NCBI RefSeq assembly: GCF_030386795.1
Contig: NZ_JANUQM010000028.1
Location: 1-32,927, forward strand
Source of the DNA: Streptomyces sp. S.PNR 29
GTDB lineage: Bacteria > Actinomycetota > Actinomycetes > Streptomycetales > Streptomycetaceae
Length of the DNA: 32,927 nucleotides
Direction of reading: 5' to 3'
Part shown: positions 7,815 through 15,239 of the stretch, piece after piece
How positions within the stretch are numbered: position 1 is the first letter of the stretch
Layout of the letters: each line of letters begins with the position of its first letter
The notes under the pieces: model-generated
Database searches by the model: none
What the model was told of the DNA's origin: nothing
Seen by the model: only the letters and a program-made list of their open reading frames with translations
Made by a program: the position numbers and the translations under genes

Positions 7815-10033
7815 TTCTCGGCGTCGTCCTTCGCTTCGTCGTTCGAACCTTCCTCGCCCTCGATCACGGGGATGAGGGAGAGCTTGCCGCGGGAGTCGAT
7901 CTCGGCGATCTCGACCTGGACCTTCTGGCCCACGCCGAGGACGTCCTCGACGTTCTCCACGCGCTTGCCGCCGGCCAGCTTGCGGATCTGCGAGATGTGC
8001 AGCAGGCCGTCCTTGCCGGGCAGCAGGGAGACGAACGCACCGAAGGTGGTCGTCTTCACGACCGTACCGAGGTAGCGCTCGCCGACCTCGGGCATCGTCG
8101 GGTTGGCGATGCCGTTGATCGTGGCGCGGGCGGCCTCGGCGGACGGGCCGTCGGCGGCGCCGATGTAGATCGTGCCGTCGTCCTCGATGGTGATCTCGGC
8201 GCCGGTGTCCTCCTGGATCTGGTTGATCATCTTGCCCTTGGGGCCGATGACCTCGCCGATCTTGTCGACCGGGATCTTCACGGTGATGATCCGCGGTGCG
8301 TTCGGGGACATCTCGTCCGGCGTGTCGATGGCTTCCATCATCACGTCGAGGATGTGGAGGCGGGCGTCACGGGCCTGCTTCAGGGCCGCGGCCAGGACGG
8401 ACGCCGGGATGCCGTCCAGCTTGGTGTCGAGCTGGAGGGCGGTGACGAACTCCTTGGTGCCGGCGACCTTGAAGTCCATGTCGCCGAAGGCGTCCTCCGC
8501 ACCGAGGATGTCGGTGAGGGTGACGTAGTGCGTCTCGCCGTCGATCTCCTGGGAGATCAGGCCCATGGCGATACCGGCGACCGGGGCCTTCAGCGGCACA
8601 CCGGCGTTCAGCAGCGACATGGTGGAGGCGCAGACCGAACCCATCGACGTCGAGCCGTTGGAGCCGAGGGCCTCGGAGACCTGACGGATCGCGTACGGGA
8701 ACTCCTCGCGCGTCGGCAGGACCGGGATCAGGGCGCGCTCGGCGAGGGCGCCGTGGCCGATCTCGCGGCGCTTCGGGGAGCCGACGCGGCCGGTCTCGCC
8801 GGTGGAGTACGGCGGGAAGTTGTAGTTGTGCATGTAGCGCTTGCGGGTCACCGGCGAGAGGGTGTCCAGCTGCTGCTCCATGCGCAGCATGTTCAGCGTG
8901 GTGACGCCCAGGATCTGGGTCTCGCCGCGCTCGAACAGGGCCGAGCCGTGGACCCGCGGGATGGCCTCGACCTCGGCGGCCAGGGTGCGGATGTCGGTGA
9001 CACCGCGGCCGTCGATGCGCTTCTTCTCCTTGATCACGCGCTCACGGACCAGCTGCTTGGTGAGCGAGCGGTACGCGGCGGAGATCTCCTTCTCGCGGCC
9101 CTCGAACTCCGGCAGCAGCTTCTCGGCGGCGAGCTGCTTGACGCGGTCCAGCTCGGACTCGCGCTCCTGCTTGCCGGCGATGGTGAGCGCCTGGGTGAGC
9201 TCGGGCTTGACGGCCGCGGTGAGCGCCTCCAGGACGTCGTCCTGGTAGTCCAGGAAGATCGGGAACTCGCCGGTCGGCTTGGCGGCCTTGGCGGCGAGGT
9301 CCGACTGGGCCTTGCACAGAACCTTGATGAAGGGCTTCGCGGCGTCCAGACCGGCGGCGACGACCTCCTCGGTGGGCGCCTCGGCGCCACCCTCGACCAG
9401 CTTGATGGTCTTCTCGGTGGCCTCCGCCTCGACCATCATGATCGCGACATCGCCGTCCTCCAGGACGCGGCCCGCGACGACCATGTCGAAGACGGCGTCC
9501 TCGAGCTCGGTGTGCGTCGGGAAGGCCACCCACTGGCCGCGGATCAGCGCGACGCGGACGCCGCCGATCGGGCCGGAGAAGGGCAGACCGGCCAGCTGCG
9601 TGGACGCGGACGCGGCGTTGATCGCGACGACGTCGTACAGGTGGTCGGGGTTGAGCGCCATGATCGTGGCGACGACCTGGATCTCGTTGCGCAGGCCCTT
9701 CTTGAAGGACGGGCGCAGCGGGCGGTCGATCAGGCGGCAGGTGAGGATCGCGTCCTCGCTCGGCCGGCCCTCGCGGCGGAAGAAGGAACCGGGGATCTTC
9801 CCGGCCGCGTACATGCGCTCCTCGACGTCGACCGTGAGCGGGAAGAAGTCGAGCTGGTCCTTGGGCTGCTTGGACGCGGTGGTGGCCGACAGCACCATGG
9901 TGTCGTCGTCCAGGTACGCCACGGCGGAACCGGCGGCCTGCTTGGCCAGGCGGCCCGTCTCGAAGCGGATGGTGCGGGTGCCGAAGGCGCCGTTGTCGAT
10001 GACGGCCTCGGCGTAGTGGGTCTCGTTCTCCAC
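7811..10033 (-). CDS. pnp: Polynucleotide phosphorylase (guanosine pentaphosphate synthetase I)
   Basis: 740-aa 3'-5' phosphorolytic exoribonuclease and RNA tailing enzyme. In Streptomyces it was first described as GPSI and is the main poly(A) polymerase-like activity. It has two RNase PH domains with a helical linker, then KH (about 580-640, IGPKGKMINQIQEDTG) and S1 (about 655-730) domains. Key residues are visible: the phosphate-binding SNGSTSMGS segment, and D508, D514 and D518 in DILGAEDAFGDMDF. It starts at GTG 10033 (MENETHYAEAV, as I recall for S. coelicolor). A structured 330-nt region separates it from rpsO. It overlaps the M16 gene by four bases. Confidence 0.98.
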   Translation of the reverse strand: MENETHYAEAVIDNGAFGTRTIRFETGRLAKQAAGSAVAYLDDDTMVLSATTASKQPKDQLDFFPLTVDVEERMYAAGKIPGSFFRREGRPSEDAILTCRLIDRPLRPSFKKGLRNEIQVVATIMALNPDHLYDVVAINAASASTQLAGLPFSGPIGGVRVALIRGQWVAFPTHTELEDAVFDMVVAGRVLEDGDVAIMMVEAEATEKTIKLVEGGAEAPTEEVVAAGLDAAKPFIKVLCKAQSDLAAKAAKPTGEFPIFLDYQDDVLEALTAAVKPELTQALTIAGKQERESELDRVKQLAAEKLLPEFEGREKEISAAYRSLTKQLVRERVIKEKKRIDGRGVTDIRTLAAEVEAIPRVHGSALFERGETQILGVTTLNMLRMEQQLDTLSPVTRKRYMHNYNFPPYSTGETGRVGSPKRREIGHGALAERALIPVLPTREEFPYAIRQVSEALGSNGSTSMGSVCASTMSLLNAGVPLKAPVAGIAMGLISQEIDGETHYVTLTDILGAEDAFGDMDFKVAGTKEFVTALQLDTKLDGIPASVLAAALKQARDARLHILDVMMEAIDTPDEMSPNAPRIITVKIPVDKIGEVIGPKGKMINQIQEDTGAEITIEDDGTIYIGAADGPSAEAARATINGIANPTMPEVGERYLGTVVKTTTFGAFVSLLPGKDGLLHISQIRKLAGGKRVENVEDVLGVGQKVQVEIAEIDSRGKLSLIPVIEGEEGSNDEAKDDAEK

Positions 10034-10113
10034 TAGCGTTTTCTCCTCGTCTTCGTCCCTCCTTGCCCGTGTGGCAGGGGGACGGTGGCGGAGAAGCGCG
10101 CCGTCTGGTGCGG

Positions 10114-10176
10114 GCCGGTCTTCGATCGAAGCACCCGGGGCTCACTTCCCCCCGGGGGCCACTACCGAGGACCGGC
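10114..10176 (-). promoter_or_regulatory. Branched RNA structure in the pnp leader
   Basis: An outer stem (GCCGGTC at 10114-10120 with GACCGGC at 10170-10176) encloses a self-complementary TTCGATCGAA (10121-10130) and an inner hairpin (CCCGGGG 10134-10140, CCCCGGG 10150-10156). It ends about 80 nt before the pnp start. It is a candidate RNase III target and PNPase autoregulation element. Confidence 0.5.
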
Positions 10177-10278
10177 GGCGGCGAGGTGCGCTCCTCCTCG
10201 TTCGTCGTACGTGATGACGCCGTACCCATTTCGGGTAGGGCCTATCACGCTGTGTCATGCGTATTGCGTTGTGCTACC

Positions 10279-10284
10279 ACACTA
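10279..10284 (-). promoter_or_regulatory. Possible -10 of an internal pnp promoter
   Basis: Minus-strand TAGTGT matches the TAGNNT pattern. The -35 position (TGCGCA at 17 bases) is poor. S. coelicolor is known to have a pnp promoter in this interval, but I cannot align it base by base. Confidence 0.35.
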
Positions 10285-10316
10285 CAAAGCGGCAGTGACA
10301 GTGCGCACGTACAGCA

Positions 10317-10353
10317 AAGGGAGCGGCCCCCGATCGATGGGAACCGCTCCCTT
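10317..10353 (-). terminator. Terminator/attenuator after rpsO
   Basis: A perfect 10-bp stem (AAGGGAGCGG 10317-10326, CCGCTCCCTT 10344-10353) lies 10 nt after the rpsO stop, with a short T-rich stretch following on the minus strand. It is likely leaky, since pnp is expected to be partly transcribed by read-through. Confidence 0.75.
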
Positions 10354-10362
10354 CACGGCGTC

Positions 10363-10650
10363 TTACTTGGCGCCCGCCGCACCGCGGCGGATGCCGAGGC
10401 GGTCGACCAGCGTACGGAAGCGCTGGATGTCCTTCTTGGCGAGGTACTGCAGCAGGCGGCGGCGCTGACCGACCAGGATCAGCAGACCACGGCGGGAGTG
10501 GTGGTCGTGCTTGTGGGTCTTGAGGTGCTCGGTCAGGTCGGAGATCCGACGGGACAGCAGAGCGACCTGGACCTCGGGGGAGCCGGTGTCACCCTCCTTG
10601 GTACCGAACTCGGAGATGATCTGCTTCTTCGTAGCGGCGTCGAGCGACAC
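10363..10650 (-). CDS. rpsO: 30S ribosomal protein S15
   Basis: 95-aa protein that binds the central domain of 16S rRNA early in 30S assembly. The sequence has the standard S15 features: GDTGSPEVQVALLS, then HKHDHHSRRGLL with the rRNA-binding HDHHSRRGL core, and QRRRLLQYL. It begins at ATG 10650 and ends in a short Gly/Ala/Lys tail typical of Streptomyces. It is the first gene of the rpsO-pnp unit and is divergent from the DUF397 gene. The long leader with two hairpins suggests feedback by S15 itself, as known in other bacteria. Confidence 0.97.
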   Translation of the reverse strand: MSLDAATKKQIISEFGTKEGDTGSPEVQVALLSRRISDLTEHLKTHKHDHHSRRGLLILVGQRRRLLQYLAKKDIQRFRTLVDRLGIRRGAAGAK

Positions 10651-10686
10651 GCGTACTCCTCATAGTCTGTGAGTGGCCACCGAGTG

Positions 10687-10727
10687 CCCCCGGTCTTCTT
10701 CTCGGGGGATCTTCCGTGACTCGGAAG
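10687..10727 (-). promoter_or_regulatory. Two adjacent hairpins in the rpsO leader
   Basis: Arms CCCCCG/CGGGGG (10687-10692, 10703-10708) and CTTCCG/CGGAAG (10711-10716, 10722-10727, 5-nt loop) lie side by side about 37 nt before the rpsO ATG. They are candidate S15-binding leader structures. Confidence 0.45.
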
Positions 10728-10797
10728 GCGGGGATCCGCTGGGCGCGGCCTCCAGAGCGGCGGGCTCCGGGGGTGCGTACACAAACGGCCGTCACTC

Positions 10798-10803
10798 AGG
10801 GTA
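10798..10803 (-). promoter_or_regulatory. Possible rpsO -10 element
   Basis: Minus-strand TACCCT fits TANNNT and would give a leader of about 140 nt that includes the two hairpins. The -35 is weak. Confidence 0.35.
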
Positions 10804-10845
10804 CCAGGCGGTTGCGGGCACCTTTGCCCTGGTCCCCGAACAGCG

Positions 10846-10874
10846 AAGACGGCACGACCAGGGGCCACTAGGGT
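10846..10874 (+). promoter_or_regulatory. Candidate promoter of the DUF397 gene
   Basis: AAGACG (10846-10851), 17 bases, then TAGGGT (10869-10874), a strong -10 match. The gene starts 45 bases further on, with a GGAAGGGG ribosome-binding site between. Confidence 0.5.
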
Positions 10875-10918
10875 GAGCGCCCGGAAGGTCGATCACGTCT
10901 GGAAGGGGCCGCTTCGGC

Positions 10919-11221
10919 ATGGCGGAGACGGAAGAAGAGATCAAGGCGCGCAAGGAGCGGGAGCGGGACGAACTGTACGCCCTCGACATCTCGGGGGTCG
11001 AGTGGCACAGCGCACCGGGCACCGAGGAGCACGAGGAGCGGGTCGAGATCGCCTACCTTCCCGGCGGGGCCGTGGCCATGCGGTCGTCGCTCGACCCGGG
11101 CACCGTGCTGCGGTACACGGAGGCCGAGTGGCGGGCGTTCGTGCTGGGGGCGCGGGACGGGGAGTTCGACCTGGAGCCGGCGCCGCACGACGGCGGACCG
11201 GCCGCGGAGGCCGGTCGGTAA
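10919..11221 (+). CDS. DUF397-domain protein
   Basis: 100-aa acidic protein. The N-terminal 20 residues are a charged helix (TEEEIKARKERERDEL). A DUF397 domain follows: the W in VEWHSAPG, VEIAYLPGGAVAMRSS, then the end motif EAEWRAFVLGARDGEFD. DUF397 proteins are abundant in Streptomyces and usually pair with Xre-type regulators (as WhiJ-like systems); no such regulator is adjacent here. The ATG at 10919 has GGAAGGGG ten bases upstream. A strong terminator follows, so it is monocistronic. From memory, an equivalent gene sits beside rpsO in S. coelicolor. Confidence 0.85.
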   Translation: MAETEEEIKARKERERDELYALDISGVEWHSAPGTEEHEERVEIAYLPGGAVAMRSSLDPGTVLRYTEAEWRAFVLGARDGEFDLEPAPHDGGPAAEAGR

Positions 11222-11237
11222 CCGACGGTTTTGCGGG

Positions 11238-11271
11238 CGGGGTGGGATGCCAGGGCCGGCTTCCCACCCCG
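11238..11271 (+). terminator. Terminator after the DUF397 gene
   Basis: A perfect 10-bp stem (CGGGGTGGGA 11238-11247, TCCCACCCCG 11262-11271) with a 14-nt loop, 17 nt after the stop codon. Confidence 0.75.
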
Positions 11272-11466
11272 TTGCCGTGGGTGGATGGGTGTTTTGTCGG
11301 AGCATCAATGAGCTTGTCCCCTATGGGCGTTGACGCGCTGCTCCGATTCGGTTCCTGTTTGACTTGTTCACTGGTAACGACCGGTTTGTTCACCAATACG
11401 GGGGCTGTGTACGCCACTTCTGGGCATGCTGTGTCGCAGTGGGCCGTTGCTCGGGGGTGGGCGGGC

Positions 11467-11497
11467 CTGCCGGGGTGAGGTCCCTGGTGATTAGGCT
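11467..11497 (+). promoter_or_regulatory. Possible promoter of the SCO5717-type gene
   Basis: TAGGCT (11492-11497) is a good -10. CTGCCG (11467-11472) is a plausible -35, but the spacer is 19 bases. It would give a leader of about 150 nt containing the CGACYTCGAACGAC repeats. Confidence 0.35.
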
Positions 11498-11655
11498 GGG
11501 AGGGGCACGACGTCAGAACCCGTGGAGCGGGAGTCGGCGTCGCAGGGGGAGAGCCGGTGGATCGGACGACCTCGAACGACTTCAAGCGACTTCGAACGAC
11601 AAGCAAGGGTCGCCCCAGCACGGCATGAGGGTGCTCGACCACACCAGGAGGAACT

Positions 11656-14600
11656 GTGAGCAGCGATCGGGACGGGATCCGCGGGGGCTGGGGGACACCC
11701 GGCGATGACCAGCCCGACGCGGAGTCCGCCGTGGAGACGACGGGCGAGTTCACCATCGACTACGCGCCGCCTGCCTGGTACACGCAGAACGCGTCGGGGG
11801 GTTCGGGCCAGGTGGCGGGTTCGGCAGGTGCCGCGGGTTCCGATGCGGGGGCTCCGGGGGCGGGGGGTGCCGGGGGTGCCGGTGGTTCCTCGTCGGCGCC
11901 GTCCGCTTCCGGTTCCGGTTCCCATGGTTCCCAGGGGCCTTCCAGGGGGCCGGTTCCTCCGTTGCCGGGGCTGACTCCGCCGCCGCATGCGGCGGGCTCG
12001 GCGGGCCCGTCCTCCCTTCCCACCCCGGCGCCCGGGGCTCCCTTCACGCCGCCTGCGCCGGCGCCGGGAGCGCCTTTCACGCCGCCTGCGCCTGCGCCTG
12101 CGCCTGGTGCGCCATTCACTCCTCCCCCGCCGCCCACCGGCGGGCCGGGGGCCGTGCCCAAGCTTCCCGTGGGGAGCGGCTTCGAGCCGCAGCGGCCGCA
12201 GACGGAGGCGCGGCCCGAGGCTCCGGCGGCGGATCCGGCCTCCCCGACGGCCGTGCCGAACATTCCTGTGGGCGGGTTCCAGTCGCAGTGGACGCCGTCG
12301 GCTCCGCCGGCACCGCCTGCTTCCCCGGATGCTCCGGGTTCCTCCGATGCCCAGGACGCCTCGAAGACTGAGGCGCCTTCAGATGCTGGTGCGTCTTCGG
12401 ATGCTGCGGCTTCGTCCGTCTCCCCGGCTTCCTCCGTCTCCCCGGCTCCTTCGGCTTCCTCGAATTCCCCGGCTCCGTCGACTTCCTCGGCTCCGTCGAC
12501 TTCCTCGGCTTTCTCGGATTCCGGGGAGCAGGGGTCCGGGAGCGGTGATCTGGAGAGCGGCGCCACCATGCGGTTCTCCGCCGTCGCCCTCAAGCGGGAG
12601 ATCGCCGAGCGCGCGGCCGCCGAGGCGGGTGAGGCCGAGCGTGCCGATGGTGATGCCGGCGTGGATGTGGCGGACGCGGAGGCCGACGCGGTTCTCGACG
12701 ATGCCGACGATGCCGAGGACAGTGCGGGTACGGCTGACGAGGCCGACGACTCCCGCGTGGCCGACGTGGTCGAACTCCGGCCTGCTTCCGAGCCCTCGTC
12801 CGAGGTGGACGACGACGCGTCCGGCGAAGCCGTTGAGGTGGACGCCGAGTCCGAGGAGGCGCAGCCTGTGGCGCCCGGGCCGGAGGACGCCGCTCCGGTG
12901 GAGGACGAGCCCGGGAGTACGGTCCTGGAGGAGGCCGAGTCCCAGGAGGCCTCGCCTCAGGACGCCGAGCCTGCGGATGCCGTGCCTACGGCAGCCGAGC
13001 CCGAGCCCGAGCCTGCGGACGCGGTGCCCGCCGACGCCACGCCGCAGGACGGCGCGCCCCAGGACGCCGCTCCCGGCGCCTCCGAAGCCCCGAGTGCCAC
13101 GCCGCCCGCCTGGTCTCCGCCGACGCCGCAGGGTGCGGTGCCGCCGTTGCCGCCGTCGTACCAGCCCGCCGCGCCCGCGTCGGCGAGCCAGTGGCAGGCC
13201 CAGCCGCAGCAGCCCCAGCCCCAGCCCCAGCAGCCGGAGCAGACCGCGCCCGAACAGCCGCAGCCGGCGGCCGCGCAGGGTCAGCCGGCGGTGCCGCCCC
13301 AGCAGCCCCCCTTCCAGCCGCAGGCGCCGCAGCCCGCGCCCGCCGCGTGGAACCCGCCGACGGCGAGCCCGGCGCCCGCCCAGCCCGCACCGCAGCCCGG
13401 TTACGGCTTCCCGCACCCGGGCACGCCTGCTCCGGCAGCACCGCAGCCTCCGGCCCAGCCACCGGCCGGCCCGCCTGCCCAGACACCGAACGCACAGGAC
13501 GGCTACGGCTTCCCCCAGCCCGGCGTCCCCAACCCCCAGGGCGGCTACGGCTTCCCACACCCCGGCGGTGCCCCCGGCGCCCCCAACCTGCAAGGCGGCT
13601 ACGGCTTCCCGCCCGCCGCCCCGGCCCCGCACGCCCAGCCCGGCGGTTACGGCTTCCCGCAGCCCCCCGCCCAGCAGGGCCAGCCCGGCGTGCCCCAACA
13701 GGGCCAGCCCGGCGTGCCCCAGCAGGGTCAGCCGCAGCCCCCGGCGGCCGCGGCTCAAGGCGCCCCGCAGGGATTCGCACCGCAGCCCGGTCAGCCTCCG
13801 CAGCCCGGTCAGCCTCCGCAGGCCGGTCAGGCTCCGCAGCAGCCCGTCGACCCCCGTGCCGGTGCCGCCTGGCCGCAGCCCATGCAGCACGACCAGCGGC
13901 AGCCGACCAACCCGGGTGCCGCGCCGCTCGGTTACACCGCTGCCGTGGAACTGTCGTCCGACCGGCTGCTCAACAACAAGAAGCAGAAGGCGAAGAGCAG
14001 CCGCCCGGCGGCCGGCGGCGGACGGTTCAAGCTGGGCGGCAAGAAGGAGGAGGCCGAGCGGCTGCGGAAGCTGGAGCTGATCCGCACGCCCGTGCTGTCC
14101 TGCTACCGCATCGCCGTGATCAGCCTCAAGGGCGGCGTCGGCAAGACGACCACGACCACCGCCCTCGGCTCCACGCTCGCCACCGAGCGGCAGGACAAGA
14201 TCCTCGCCATCGACGCCAACCCGGACGCCGGTACCCTCGGCCGCCGTGTGCGCCGCGAGACCGGGGCCACCATCCGTGACCTCGTCCAGGCGATCCCGTA
14301 CCTCAACTCGTACATGGACATCCGCCGGTTCACGTCCCAGGCGCCGTCCGGGCTTGAGATCATCGCCAACGACGTCGACCCGGCCGTCTCCACGACGTTC
14401 AACGACGAGGACTACCGGCGCGCGATCGACGTGCTCGGCAAGCAGTACCCGGTCATCCTGACCGACTCGGGTACGGGTCTGCTCTACAGCGCCATGCGCG
14501 GTGTGCTCGACCTCGCCGACCAGCTCATCATCATCTCGACGCCCTCCGTGGACGGTGCGAGCAGCGCCAGTACGACGCTGGACTGGCTGTCCGCGCACGG

Positions 14601-15174
14601 GTACTCCGACCTCGTCGCCCGGTCCATCACCGTGATCTCGGGTGTCCGCGAGACCGGGAAGATGATCAAGGTCGAGGACATCGTGGCGCACTTCGAGACC
14701 CGGTGCCGGGGCGTGATCGTGGTGCCCTTCGACGAGCACCTGGCCGCCGGTGCCGAGGTCGACCTCGACATGATGCGGCCGAAGGTGCGGGAGGCGTACT
14801 TCAACCTCGCGGCGATGGTCGCCGAGGACTTCACCCGCCACCAGCAGGCGCACGGCCTGTGGACGTCCGACGGCAACCCGCCGCCGGTGGCCGCCCCACC
14901 GCTCCCCGGCCAGCCGGTTCCCGGTCAGCCGGTTCCCGGTCAGCCGGTTCCCGGTCAGCCGGTTCCGGGACAGCCCGCCCCCGGTCAGCAGCCGCCCGCG
15001 CAGCCCGGCCCGTACCCGCAGGCGCCGCAGCCCGGGCAGCCGTACGCCCAGCCCGGCCAGCCGCCCCAGCCGTACCCGCAGCCGGGTCAGCCGTACCCGC
15101 AGCCCGGATACGGCTACCCGCAGCCCGGTCAGCCGGGCGGCGGCCAGGCGCCGCCCCCGCCGCCTCAGCAGTAG
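11656..15174 (+). CDS. SCO5717-family ATPase (EspI-like, proline-rich, ParA/MinD fold)
   Basis: 1172 aa. Residues 1-315 are Pro/Ser/Gly-rich with GAPFTPPAP repeats. Residues 316-475 are strongly acidic, and 476-755 are Pro/Gln-rich with five GYGFP units (about 583-669) and QQGQPGVP repeats. A basic linker (775-805) precedes a SIMIBI ATPase at about 815-1065, with deviant Walker A KGGVGKTTT (K825, K830) and a Walker B/switch region VILTDSGTG. The tail has GQPVP repeats and ends in prolines. It starts at GTG with AGGAGG. This layout is that of EspI (ESX-1, mycobacteria) and of S. coelicolor SCO5717, which I recall as a growth-regulating ATPase beside the ESX genes. No ESX gene is present here. 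It probably acts at a membrane complex or in cell polarity. Confidence 0.88.
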   Translation: MSSDRDGIRGGWGTPGDDQPDAESAVETTGEFTIDYAPPAWYTQNASGGSGQVAGSAGAAGSDAGAPGAGGAGGAGGSSSAPSASGSGSHGSQGPSRGPVPPLPGLTPPPHAAGSAGPSSLPTPAPGAPFTPPAPAPGAPFTPPAPAPAPGAPFTPPPPPTGGPGAVPKLPVGSGFEPQRPQTEARPEAPAADPASPTAVPNIPVGGFQSQWTPSAPPAPPASPDAPGSSDAQDASKTEAPSDAGASSDAAASSVSPASSVSPAPSASSNSPAPSTSSAPSTSSAFSDSGEQGSGSGDLESGATMRFSAVALKREIAERAAAEAGEAERADGDAGVDVADAEADAVLDDADDAEDSAGTADEADDSRVADVVELRPASEPSSEVDDDASGEAVEVDAESEEAQPVAPGPEDAAPVEDEPGSTVLEEAESQEASPQDAEPADAVPTAAEPEPEPADAVPADATPQDGAPQDAAPGASEAPSATPPAWSPPTPQGAVPPLPPSYQPAAPASASQWQAQPQQPQPQPQQPEQTAPEQPQPAAAQGQPAVPPQQPPFQPQAPQPAPAAWNPPTASPAPAQPAPQPGYGFPHPGTPAPAAPQPPAQPPAGPPAQTPNAQDGYGFPQPGVPNPQGGYGFPHPGGAPGAPNLQGGYGFPPAAPAPHAQPGGYGFPQPPAQQGQPGVPQQGQPGVPQQGQPQPPAAAAQGAPQGFAPQPGQPPQPGQPPQAGQAPQQPVDPRAGAAWPQPMQHDQRQPTNPGAAPLGYTAAVELSSDRLLNNKKQKAKSSRPAAGGGRFKLGGKKEEAERLRKLELIRTPVLSCYRIAVISLKGGVGKTTTTTALGSTLATERQDKILAIDANPDAGTLGRRVRRETGATIRDLVQAIPYLNSYMDIRRFTSQAPSGLEIIANDVDPAVSTTFNDEDYRRAIDVLGKQYPVILTDSGTGLLYSAMRGVLDLADQLIIISTPSVDGASSASTTLDWLSAHGYSDLVARSITVISGVRETGKMIKVEDIVAHFETRCRGVIVVPFDEHLAAGAEVDLDMMRPKVREAYFNLAAMVAEDFTRHQQAHGLWTSDGNPPPVAAPPLPGQPVPGQPVPGQPVPGQPVPGQPAPGQQPPAQPGPYPQAPQPGQPYAQPGQPPQPYPQPGQPYPQPGYGYPQPGQPGGGQAPPPPPQQ
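14909..14970 (+). repeat. 15-bp tandem repeats encoding GQPVP
   Basis: Four to five nearly identical 15-bp units (GGCCAGCCGGTTCCC type) encode GQPVP repeats at about residue 1085 onward, followed by degenerate PGQP/PYPQPG units. Such tracts change length easily by slippage. Confidence 0.8.
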
Positions 15175-15184
15175 CCCGGCACAA

Positions 15185-15225
15185 CGAAGGGCGGCCGGTG
15201 CCCCTCAGGCACCGGCCGCCCTTCG
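15185..15225. terminator. 18-bp bidirectional terminator
   Basis: A perfect 18-bp stem (15185-15202 and 15208-15225) with a 5-nt loop lies between the convergent SCO5717-type gene and ribF. Confidence 0.88.
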
Positions 15226-15239
15226 GCGTCGTGGAACCG

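Larger units (their letters stand above)
10034..10362 (-). other. rpsO-pnp intergenic leader
   Basis: 329 nt without a gene. It holds the rpsO terminator (10317-10353), a weak TAGTGT promoter candidate (10279-10284) and a branched structure at 10114-10176. In E. coli and Streptomyces this interval is known to give read-through rpsO-pnp transcripts that RNase III cuts, which is how pnp expression is controlled. Confidence 0.7.
11222..11655 (+). other. Intergenic region before the SCO5717-type ATPase gene
   Basis: 434 nt without a credible gene. It contains the DUF397 terminator, two TTGTTCAC direct repeats 22 bp apart (11364-11371, 11386-11393), a TAGGCT -10 candidate (11492-11497), and two 14-bp repeats of CGACYTCGAACGAC with a 20-bp period (11567-11580, 11587-11600) in the likely untranslated leader. 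Confidence 0.7.

Noticed and set aside
7997..10036. 679-codon frame opposite pnp
   Set aside because: Shadow of pnp with no recognisable domains.
12379..14853. 824-codon frame opposite the SCO5717-type gene
   Set aside because: Antisense to a clear ATPase gene with Walker motifs. The translation is Arg/Gly/Leu-rich and repetitive as expected of a shadow.
14909..15170. Tandem repeats as a CRISPR or non-coding repeat array
   Set aside because: The units are 15 bp, contiguous and in frame, encoding GQPVP/PQPG. There are no spacers.
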